DNA from: Gemmata massiliana
GTDB lineage: Bacteria; Planctomycetota; Planctomycetia; Gemmatales; Gemmataceae
NCBI RefSeq assembly: GCF_901538265.1
Contig: NZ_LR593886.1
Span: 4,733,738-4,797,737, forward strand
Direction: 5' to 3'
Length of the DNA: 64,000 bases
The position numbers were made by a program, and so were the translations under genes. How positions within the stretch are numbered: position 1 is the first letter of the stretch; each line of letters starts with the position of its first letter. Below, in pieces: positions 9,012 through 16,284 of this stretch. The notes under the pieces were generated by a model. It was given only the letters and a program-made list of their open reading frames with translations. It did not search any database and was not told the origin of the DNA.

Positions 9012-9370
9012 ATGAACAGAAAGCACGGTTCCGTCAACCCGGGGCGCGCCTCTAACGAGGCGGCCCGGGAGCAACTCGGGCGGCTCCGGGACGCGAGCAA
9101 CTCCGAACAGTACTGGGTGCTCGCGACCGACCAGGGCCAGTTCGTGTTCGCGGTCCACGCCCTGGCCGGCATCTTAGTGATCAGCGGCGCGCCGGCCCGC
9201 GAGCTGTTCCTGGTCGACATCGACGCCCGGGGCCTCGACCGGGCGCGGCGCGTGGTAACGGTACCCAACGGCGTGCCCCTCGCGGAGAGCGGCATCGAGC
9301 TGCACCGGTTCCTGACCGCGTTCACGACCGGGGCCGACTGGCACCTGGTCGTCGAGCTGCGGGCGCTCGC
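9012..9370 (+). pseudogene. Unidentified protein of the integrative element, 3' end lost
   Basis: ATG 9012 opens MNRKHGSVNPGRASNEAARE and continues with sense to about LHRFLTAFTTGADWHLVVEL. The frame stays open to 9491 but from about 9370 the meaningful sequence is in another frame (the primase-like remnant). The readable ~118 residues contain alternating beta strands (VFAVHALAGILVIS, ELFLVDIDARGLDRARRV) and no motif I know. It may be a separate gene fused by an indel or deletion to the next one. Confidence 0.45.
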
Positions 9371-9800
9371 GTCCCCCCCGGCCCTACGGGGTCGCTCGGA
9401 CCGAGTTCGGGTTCTTCGACCTCGGAACCGTCGAGGGCAAGGCCGCGTTCGTCGCGGCGCTCAAGGCGCTCCTCGACCGGTCCCCGGCTAAACAGCCCGA
9501 GGGCGTGTACGTAACTCTTAACCCGCGCAACCCGGATCTGCTCGTGTGCCAACAACCGGCTCAGGGTGAGCCGCGAGAAGAGCGAGACCGCGGCCGATAC
9601 ACACGTGCTCGCGCGCCGCTGACTGCTCGTGGGCGCGGCCCCGGTGCGCCTGGCCGGGATCTCTGCCACCGACGCCGAGAAGGCCGAACCGCCCGGGGTA
9701 CAACCCGTCCGGGATCACGCGCCGGCCCAACCATCGTACTCTACCAGAGCCTCACCGCCGGCGGCTCCAAGGCCGAGTTACCCAGTCGTGGTACCAAGCC
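9371..9800 (+). pseudogene. Primase-like gene remnant
   Basis: Two frames carry pieces of a protein I place with phage/plasmid primase-like N-terminal domains. One reads RTEFGFFDLGTVEGKAAFVA and then GVYVTLNPRNPDLLV; the other reads VGAAPVRLAGISATDAEKAE. In such proteins the order is TE-R ... GVYVTLNP-NP-LL ... D-DP-RP-GISATD-E, which is preserved here. An indel near 9560-9620 separates the pieces, and the acidic residues expected before APVRLAGIS are not clear. It directly precedes the RepA-like helicase, the usual primase-helicase order in small mobile elements. Confidence 0.55.
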
Positions 9801-9819
9801 GCCGCTTCCGATCGCGTAC

Positions 9820-10924
9820 TATGCCGAAATAGACCCGGCGTTGGACTCGGCCGATTTTGTCGAAGGGTTCCTGGTCGAGGGGGGGCCACGAGCGCGACCT
9901 ACGGCGAGAGCGGGGGCGGCAAGACGTTCTTCACCCTTGACCTGGCCCTGCACGTGGCCGCGGGTATGCCCTGGCGGGGCCGGGAAGTGGATCTGCGGGG
10001 CGTGCTCTATCTGGCTCTCGAAGGATCGCATGGGATTCGGAACCGGGGCGCCGCGTTCAAACAGGCGAACGCGCTGAACGCCGTCGAACTCCCGTCGCGG
10101 TCGTTCCGGTCGCGCTCAACCTGCTCGATCCGGACGGTGACGTGGTTCGCGTGATCGAGGTCGCCCAGGTCGCGGCCGAGGAGCTCAGCATTCAGGTCGG
10201 GCTGATCGTGGTGGATGCGCTCAGTCGGACGATCGCCGGCGGCAACGAAAACTCACCGGATGACATGGGCGCACTCGTTCGGAATACAGACACTATTCGA
10301 CAGACCCTCGGGGCTCACGTTGCAACCATTCACCACAGCGGTAAGGACACGGCCCGGGGCGCTCGCGGTCGCTCACTGCTCCGGGCCGCGACCGATACGG
10401 AGATCGAGGTGAGCCGAGAGCCCGTGACCAAGACCTCGGTGCCCCGCGTGACAAAGCAACGGGAGCTCGACCTCGACGGAGGGTTCTCTTTCGAGCTGCT
10501 CCCGGTCGAACTGGGCACCAACCGGCGCGGCAAGGCCGCTACCTCGTGCGTGGCGCGCGCGGCCGACGAAGGGTCGAACCGCGGGCGAACGCCGGCCGAA
10601 CGAGAGATCCAAAAGGACCGCGTTAAGAGGGCCAAAGAACGCGAGCAGAACGAACTCGACGCGGCGGACGTACTCCGGGTGGTCGATGCCGAGCACCGGG
10701 CCGGGCTCCCGGGCGCTTCGCAGAGTTGGATCGAGGATCACACCGAGTGCTCGAAGGTGCGAGCAATGGCGGCTGTGGAGCGTCTCAGGGAACAGGGCAT
10801 CCTCATTGAGGTCGGACGATTTCAGAAGAGCAGCGGTAAAGGAGCCAGAGCCACCGTCGAGAAGGGGTGGGGACGGCCGGAAGAAGAGCGCCCCAGTACG
10901 AAGCCGGCATCGTCGGCCCGTTGA
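9820..10924 (+). pseudogene. RepA-like (AAA_25) helicase, frameshifted
   Basis: The Walker A region YGESGGGKTFFTLDLALHVA starts near 9900 and is followed by GVLYLALEGSHGIRNR. After a shift near 10090 the frame continues with VGLIVVDALSRTIAGGNENS (Walker B region), TLGAHVATIHHSGKDTARGA (sensor helix) and a C-terminal helical/winged part to TGA 10924. The upstream segment DFVEGFLVEGG is also out of frame by one base in a run of seven Gs near 9885. The family unwinds DNA for replication of plasmids, phages and satellites. With two indels the protein is probably dead; a shorter product from 10142 could still be made but would lack Walker A. Confidence 0.75.
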
Positions 10925-11102
10925 TTTTGGACCGACGATCGTGCCGGGCCGACGATGAGCTTCCGGGTTGGACCGACGATCCTGGCGACCACCGAGCCGG
11001 TAGGTCGCGGGCACCCATTTTGTGCGTATGTGTTTGACGCACCCGGATCGATCGGTTTAACTACAACGTGAACCGATCTTGCACTCCAATTTCCGTCCAA
11101 CA

Positions 11103-11888
11103 ATGACAATTGCGATCAGATCTCCGAATCTCAAAAAACAGCTCTTGGTTCTCGCGGCAACTCTCGGTACCGCCCTGGTCGGACCGACCGGGCGCGCCAC
11201 TGCGGGGTTCGAGCACACGTTCACCACCAACGCGGCCGTCACAATCGCCGACGGCGATTTTCTGGGTACCGGGCCGCCCCGGGACGGGGTGCCGGACACT
11301 TTTTACCCCGATGGCCGCCCCCCGGGCACTCTGAACGCGTTCTACGGGGATTTTGGGCCAACGAATAATCGCGAACACCGGGGCGTTATCGAGTTCGATG
11401 TGAGCACCCTGTCCGGGATCACGCTCACGTCCGCGACGCTCAAGCTCTTCTCAACCGGTAGTGGCGGCGCCTCGACCCTCAGTGGGTACTACGGGGATGG
11501 CGCGATCACACTCGACGACTGGTACCGGATCAATGACCCGATAACGACCCTCCCCCAATACGGCAACGCCAGCATCGACGTGCTGGCGTTCATTCAGGGT
11601 GCCATTGATTCCGGACACGACTACGTTGGGTTCGTGATTTGGCAGTCGCCGGTCCAAAAAAGCAATGGCCGCACGTTCGAGAAGAGCGGACAACTCGTTC
11701 TCGGTGCGGACCAAGACTTCGGGGTGCCGCCACCTTTGGGCGCGCCCCCCTATTCGGGTAGCGATCCTCCACACACCACACCCGAGCCGTCCAGCATGGT
11801 CCTAGCAATGATTGGGATCGGGAGCCTGCTACCGCTCCGCACCCTTCGCAGGTCACGTTCGACCACCGATCGCATCGGGGCAAAGTAG
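11103..11888 (+). CDS. PEP-CTERM sorting-domain exported protein
   Basis: This encodes 261 residues. The N-terminus is a signal peptide (KKQLLVLAATLGTALVG, then ATAGFEH). The mature region is beta-rich with GVIEFDVSTLSGITLTSATL, a pattern of exported carbohydrate- or surface-associated beta-sandwich proteins (DNRLRE-like). It ends with the sorting signal TPEPSSMVLAMIGIGSLLPL followed by RTLRRSRS. The PEP motif, helix and Arg cluster direct such proteins to exosortase for anchoring or release at the cell envelope. ATG 11103 is preferred over the upstream TTG. It is intact despite lying among decayed mobile DNA, and a strong hairpin follows 15 bases after the stop. Confidence 0.88.
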   Translation: MTIAIRSPNLKKQLLVLAATLGTALVGPTGRATAGFEHTFTTNAAVTIADGDFLGTGPPRDGVPDTFYPDGRPPGTLNAFYGDFGPTNNREHRGVIEFDVSTLSGITLTSATLKLFSTGSGGASTLSGYYGDGAITLDDWYRINDPITTLPQYGNASIDVLAFIQGAIDSGHDYVGFVIWQSPVQKSNGRTFEKSGQLVLGADQDFGVPPPLGAPPYSGSDPPHTTPEPSSMVLAMIGIGSLLPLRTLRRSRSTTDRIGAK

Positions 11889-11903
11889 TGACTACAGCCC
11901 GAA

Positions 11904-11947
11904 GCTCACTTTCACTAGCGCCTCAAGCGGCGCTAGTGAAAGTGAGC
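11904..11947 (+). terminator. Perfect 19-bp hairpin after the PEP-CTERM gene
   Basis: The arms at 11904-11922 and 11929-11947 are exact complements with a 6-base loop. It lies 15 bases past the stop at 11888. There is no T-run, so a structural rather than canonical rho-independent stop is likely. Confidence 0.65.
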
Positions 11948-11972
11948 GGGCCAGCGCCCAAGCCAGTTCGCC

Positions 11973-12295
11973 TCATCCAAACTGACCGAGATCGAAAGGG
12001 AGATCCTCACCGAGGTGCGCGACCGGACCGCCACGGCTGAAGCGATTCCGGAGCCGCCAGCGTGGCGGCATTGGGCGGTGCAGGAGGGGGGACGATTTGA
12101 GAGCATACGGCCCGCGGTACGAGCCCCGGGAATGGTTCGGTGGGGGACAGACTCTGCCGGAGAGGATCCGGGTGCGGTACCTGCGCGCTCATGGCCGCGG
12201 GCCCGGTCGAGGCCACGATGGGCGACGGGCGGTGTTTGCAGTGGATCAAACTTACCCCGGACGAGCGGAACGTTCTCAAGTCGAGAAAGGCATGA
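11973..12295 (+). pseudogene. Remnant of a small helix-turn-helix-type gene
   Basis: Pieces in three frames keep protein sense in order: SSKLTEIEREILTEVRDRTA near 11973, then YEPREWFGG and LPERIRVRYLRA near 12110-12190, then VEATMGDGRCLQWIKLTPDE with a terminal VLKSRKA before TGA at 12293-12295. The pattern resembles small two-domain DNA-binding proteins, with an N-terminal helix bundle, a wing and an IKLTPDERN-type end, that I associate with Gemmata-like genomes. At least two indels make it non-functional. The identity is inference. Confidence 0.4.
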
Positions 12296-12920
12296 TATTC
12301 GAGGTGATCAGGCTATGGATTTTGGGAAACACAGCGCGTTGCGAGCGTGATCACGGGTGTTGTGGTGACCGATGCACGATCTATTACCCCCCTTGTGTGG
12401 CGACCGGACGGCAAGACGGTGGCGTTCGGCAGCCGGGATGGGAATCTGCACGTGTATGACCTGGGATCGGGAAAGAGGTGGCCCAACTCAAAACCCAGCA
12501 GGGGTTCATTCCGCTCGTAGCGTGGCGGCCGGACGGCAAGATGCTCGCGGTCGATAGCAGCAAAGGGATCCGCCTTTGGGATCCGGTCACGAACAAAGTC
12601 GCGCACGCTCGGAGAGAATGAACCGCCTTCGCCCCGGGCACTGGCATGGCGGCCGGTTGTTACGATGAGTCGGTACGAGTTTGGGATTCGGCTACTGGGA
12701 AGGAGATCTCCAAACTTGAGGGGAAAGGGCTGGAGATCAGCTCTGTCGTGTGGCGACCGGACGGGAAGGCCGTGGCAGTGCTCGTGTCGACCGGACATCT
12801 TCGGGTTTGGGATCCCGCGGTCGACAAAGCTATGTTTGAGGTCGGATCGGGTACAGCCCCCGTCCGGGGCTTTCTGGCGTGGCGACCGGACAGCCGAGCA
12901 CTTGGTGCGTTGGCGCCTGG
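12296..12920 (+). pseudogene. WD40-repeat protein remnant
   Basis: Repeated WD40 units are readable across several frames: LVWRPDGKTVAFGSRDGNLH, VAWRPDGKMLAVDSSKGIRL, then DESVRVWDSATGKEISKLEG, VVWRPDGKAVAVLVSTGHLR and FLAWRPDSRALGAL. Frames change near 12470 and 12620, and there are in-frame stops. The start and end of the gene are gone. The sequence passes at about 12920 into a transposase remnant on the other strand. Confidence 0.75.
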
Positions 12921-13221
12921 TCCTCACGCCATTGCAGGTCTCATGCCCAGTATCCCGGGCCCTCGGTGCGTTGGGTACAGGCACCAGGGGCGGCGCGCGG
13001 CGGACCTCGGCCGGCTCATTACGCTTGACGACCAACTCGGGCCCGACGGCTTCGGTCAGTCGCCTCACGTCTCGACCACTAATCGAGATCCGCCCGAAGC
13101 CGGAGCGCATTGGCGGCCAACTCGAGGGAAGGAGGGAGGCGCCGGCGCGAACGATCTCGGCGAGCACCGAGGGGCTGTAGCTGCAGGACTCCAGTTCGAG
13201 GCCCGGTCGCTGGGGAAAAGT

Positions 13222-14640
13222 CCCATACGTCCCAACTTTAGCTGGGTGTCTGGGGCTCGAAGAGTAGTTCGAGGGCCGAGGGCCGTTTCCTCCGTCGATG
13301 CCGAGGGCGGAGGAGCGCCAACGTGTCGCGAAGTGATCGGAGCACCCGGCGGAGGCGCCGGGCGCACGGTAGCGCATCGGCAACGGCGAGCGCGAACCGG
13401 CGTGCCTCGCGGGCCGCGCGCACCGGATTCATCCGAGCCAATGGGCCACCGCCCGTCAGCAGCAACCAGTGCCGAACCACCATCGCCAGCAGCTTGGCGT
13501 ACACTTCGCACAGTACCCGGTGCCCGAGCCGCCCGTGGGACTGGCCGACCCCGCCGTGGGATCGCCACAGCTTCAACAGCAACTCCACCTGCCACCGCAG
13601 GCGGTACAGCACCCACACCTGTTCCGGCGTGAACCGGTCGGCCGGCAGGTTGGTGGCGAATACGGTCCACTCGCACAGCACCCGCAACCGCTCGCTCACC
13701 ACCCGCCCCTTCTTCCTCTGCCTTTCGGCCGACTGCTCCCGGCGCCGGGCCGCGACCCCGGGCGGGCACCGGAAGGCCAGCAACCGGCACCCGATCCGGG
13801 TCTCGTTCCCGGCCGTGACACGCAGGTCGAGCAGATCCCCCGACCATTGCCGGAGCAGGCGCCACACCTCGGACGGGCGCTCGTCGCCCACGGCCGCCAC
13901 GGCATTGGGCGGGAGGCGGCTGATCCAGAACACCCCGGCCGCGCTCAGGCGCGTCAGTACACCGAAGTCGAAGTACCCGAGGTCGGCCAACCGCAGCGCG
14001 CCGGCGGGCAACGGGTCGTCGGTGGCATTGAACCGGCCGTCGGGTTGCCGGCCCGGTTGGAACGCCATTCCGGTGATCCGTCCGGTCGTCAACTCCCAGC
14101 GGACGTGGGCCTTGATCGCAGCCAACCCGGCGCTCGGGGTATTTCCGCCGCACCCGGGGAATGTGTCCCGAAGGGTGTCCGGGAGTGCGACGACGGTGCT
14201 GTCCTCGACGTACACCCCCGCAAACCGTTGCAGGAGCGGGACGGCGATAGGCTGAGCCGCCACCAGTTGGCCAACGGCGCGGAGGAGCACCTCCCGGACG
14301 AACTCGGTTGCGGCCGGCGTGAACCGCTTGTGGAAGGCCTGCGGGGTCACGCCCGGCACCGGGCATCGAGCGGCAAGGGCATCAACGGGGGCGCGTGGGT
14401 CCTCGATCCAACCGAACACGAGGGTCTGAATGAACGCCGCGCCCGAGATCTTGCGGCGCCGGCGAACGAACCCGACGCGCGCGGCCGCGCGATCGGCGTC
14501 CGCGGTCAGGACGGTTCGGATGGCGCGGGCGAGGTTGGGAATCGGGGCCGACATCGGAATCCTTCCGAACCAGAGGTTGACGCAACCTCATGGTACGGCT
14601 TCGTATTCCGACGTGGACCCGCTAAGTTGGGACGTATGGG
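13222..14640 (-). mobile_element. Complete IS4-type insertion sequence with 17-bp inverted repeats and 6-bp target duplication
   Basis: The element spans 1,419 bp. Its left end reads CCCATACGTCCCAACTT and the right end, complemented, reads the same 17 bases before diverging by one base. The hexamer AAAAGT flanks it on both sides (13216-13221 and 14641-14646) as target-site duplication. One transposase gene fills it. Intact ends, intact gene and exact duplication suggest recent insertion into an already decaying transposase gene. Confidence 0.88.
13238..14554 (-). CDS. IS4-family DDE transposase
   Basis: This encodes 438 residues of a DDE transposase that cuts and joins the ends of its IS. 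The first catalytic Asp is in VEDSTVVALP (about residue 118), the second in LADLGYFD (about 192). The third block has the IS4 signature YRLRWQVELLLKLWRS (Y-x2-R-x3-E-x6-K). The length is typical for the family. The stop codon lies inside the left inverted repeat. The frame is uninterrupted, so the enzyme is probably active, unlike every other high-GC transposase in this window. Confidence 0.92.
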   Translation of the reverse strand: MSAPIPNLARAIRTVLTADADRAAARVGFVRRRRKISGAAFIQTLVFGWIEDPRAPVDALAARCPVPGVTPQAFHKRFTPAATEFVREVLLRAVGQLVAAQPIAVPLLQRFAGVYVEDSTVVALPDTLRDTFPGCGGNTPSAGLAAIKAHVRWELTTGRITGMAFQPGRQPDGRFNATDDPLPAGALRLADLGYFDFGVLTRLSAAGVFWISRLPPNAVAAVGDERPSEVWRLLRQWSGDLLDLRVTAGNETRIGCRLLAFRCPPGVAARRREQSAERQRKKGRVVSERLRVLCEWTVFATNLPADRFTPEQVWVLYRLRWQVELLLKLWRSHGGVGQSHGRLGHRVLCEVYAKLLAMVVRHWLLLTGGGPLARMNPVRAAREARRFALAVADALPCARRLRRVLRSLRDTLALLRPRHRRRKRPSALELLFEPQTPS

Positions 14641-14929
14641 AAAAGTCCCGGCGACGGGCGGGGCAGTGCGCCCTCCCCCCTGTCTTGGAGCGTGGGCATG
14701 GCTCCCCGTGCAACAACTTGGCGCGGGCGGCGCTCGACAGGGCAGGCCTTCTGACAGGTGGGACCGGGTAACTCGTCGGGGAACGGCCGGGCTGGGCGTT
14801 GGGTCTATTGTTCGAGGGTGCCCGCGTCGGCCAGCGTGAGACCGCAGCGGCGACCCGTTTCATCTGGTCCGAGTCCACACCACGGTCGGGGCCGGCTTCA
14901 CCGTGTGCTCGCTTGGCAACGATTTTCCC

Positions 14930-15036
14930 TCACTGTTGAGCCAAATCCTCCAGCACAGCCAGTTGTTCAGGTGATAGCTTGCGTTTCGCCGTCGGCCGTC
15001 CCACCTTACACTCGGGGCGAACGCCGGAAGTGATTT
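14930..15036 (-). pseudogene. C-terminal scrap of an unidentified protein
   Basis: The minus strand reads CKVGRPTAKRKLSPEQLAVL and ends EDLAQQ at a TGA at 14930. The GRP-KRKLSPEQ pattern resembles Lys/Arg linkers next to small helices in DNA-binding or mobile-element proteins, but nothing upstream is in frame. A neighbouring frame has WVQDTYCERVVPDYNNSL before a stop, perhaps another piece of the same gene. Confidence 0.3.
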
Positions 15037-15114
15037 ACAAGCTGTTGTTGTAGTCCGGCACAACCCGCTCGCAGTATGTATCCTGCACCCATTTGAAGGC
15101 GCAACCTCTTGCAT

Positions 15115-15423
15115 CCATTGCTCTCTCGATTCACAATATTCATCAACAAGAGATCCGAGGCCGACGAACCGACATCACTTTTACGTTGCATCTTCGGAAC
15201 CTTATTCCGCTCCGTGCCCTTCTCCCCTTCGTGGCGATCTTCCACCGCGAGCGCACTCGCGGCGCAGGTGTACGAGTCGCGAGACTTCAGCGCGATGCCG
15301 ATTCTGGCCGACGCGCTCCAAGACGCGGACTGTCACAGCGCCGACATTCTTGACCACTGCCGTGGTGAAGGGCCGCACGTGTACGGGTGCTGGGTCGTTG
15401 ATCTCGTCCGCAGCAAGGAGTAG
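15115..15423 (+). pseudogene. Truncated duplicate of the CACCRR-family gene downstream
   Basis: The last ~70 residues (FSPSWRSSTASALAAQVYES, RDFSAMPILADALQDADCHS, CRGEGPHVYGCWVVDL) match the C-terminus of the gene at 15453 almost residue for residue, while the N-terminal two thirds is absent. The first residues of the frame are unrelated and lack a good start codon. It ends 29 bases before the full copy, so it is probably the tail of a tandem paralogue whose 5' part was deleted or overwritten by mobile DNA. Confidence 0.75.
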
Positions 15424-15452
15424 GTTGAGGACGAGATCATAACGAGGCTCGA

Positions 15453-16127
15453 ATGAAGGCACCGGTTACCGAAACCCAGTGGCTCGTGGCCGGGTCGTGG
15501 TTCCCGGTGTGTGAAGCCGTGCAGCGCCGGCAGAACGCGCGGAAGATGCGGCTGTTTGGTTGCGCGTGCTGTCGGCGACTCGGAAATTTGTTGACCGACG
15601 AACGGAGTTTCAGCGCTATTGAGGTGGCCGAGCAGTTCGCCGACGGTGCGGCCAAGCGGACGGCTCTGGTCGCCGCACAAGCGATTGCACACGCCGCGGT
15701 AAACGAGTTGGGGCAGACGGAGTACAAGTGGGAACCGGACGGGTGGGCGGCCAACGCGGTCGCGATGGTGGTTCACGGAACCGCCAAGATCTATTTCCAG
15801 TTGACCGCGACTCGGGCAGCGGAGGCGATCGGTCAGGCCGGTGTGCGAACCAACGCGGCGGAGCGCGCGATCCAGTTCGGCCTGCTCCGCGATATCTTCG
15901 GGAACCCGTTCCGCCCCGCGATCTTCTCTCCCTCTTGGCGCACCTCGACCACTGTGGCACTGGCGGCGCAGATGTACGAGTCGCGGGACTTTAGTACGAT
16001 GCCGATTCTCGCTGACTCGCTCCAAGACGCGGGATGTGACAGCGCTGAGGTGCTGGATCACTGCCGCGGTGGTGGGCCGCACGTGCGCGGGTGCTGGGTC
16101 ATCGATCTGGCGCTCGGCAAGGCGTAG
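15453..16127 (+). CDS. Planctomycete expanded-family protein (CACCRR / DIFGNPFRP / RGCWV type), function unknown
   Basis: This encodes 224 residues starting MKAPVTETQWLVAGSWFPVC. Family marks are RLFGCACCRRLGNLLTDERS (about 31-50), LLRDIFGNPFRPAIFSPSW (about 145-163), MYESRDFSTMPILADSLQDA and the C-terminal HCRGGGPHVRGCWVIDLALG. Proteins with these marks occur in many copies in Gemmata-type genomes and have no known activity. The paired Cys residues of CACC could bind metal, which is inference. The protein is mainly helical with no signal peptide or membrane helix. A truncated sister copy lies immediately upstream, evidence of tandem duplication. Confidence 0.82.
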   Translation: MKAPVTETQWLVAGSWFPVCEAVQRRQNARKMRLFGCACCRRLGNLLTDERSFSAIEVAEQFADGAAKRTALVAAQAIAHAAVNELGQTEYKWEPDGWAANAVAMVVHGTAKIYFQLTATRAAEAIGQAGVRTNAAERAIQFGLLRDIFGNPFRPAIFSPSWRTSTTVALAAQMYESRDFSTMPILADSLQDAGCDSAEVLDHCRGGGPHVRGCWVIDLALGKA

Positions 16128-16284
16128 CGGAAATGGAATGGCTGCAGCACATCAACAATTTGCGAAAAATCAAATCCGGGTAACATGTTCCGATTTTCAT
16201 TCAATTTGGTAGTTTTATTGTAAGGTCGTTCCCTCCCCGACCCGCAGCGAGGCTCGAAACGTCCGGAACCACGGAGCGCCACCG

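Larger units (their letters stand above)
12921..14880 (-). pseudogene. Transposase remnant (ISKra4-like), split by an IS4-type insertion
   Basis: On the minus strand, 14641-14750 reads AARAKLLHGEPCPRSKTGG and then CPARRRDFS, a Cys-containing zinc-ribbon-like N-terminal part. Directly beyond the IS insertion, from 13221 down, the text resumes as QRPGLELESCSYSPSVLAEI, then ISISGRDVRRLTEAVGPEL. A block ending DFFP-R, then L-GYSP-LL--VV-AGA and a later S-VSGRHV-RLTEA matches transposases annotated as ISKra4-type in planctomycetes. The pieces are frame-broken. The family call is inference; the split by IS insertion is visible directly. Confidence 0.5.

Noticed and set aside
13469-14839. Long + strand frame opposite the IS4 transposase
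   Set aside because: Mirror of the real gene in high-GC DNA: Arg/Pro/Gly-rich with no domain; the minus frame has all catalytic residues.
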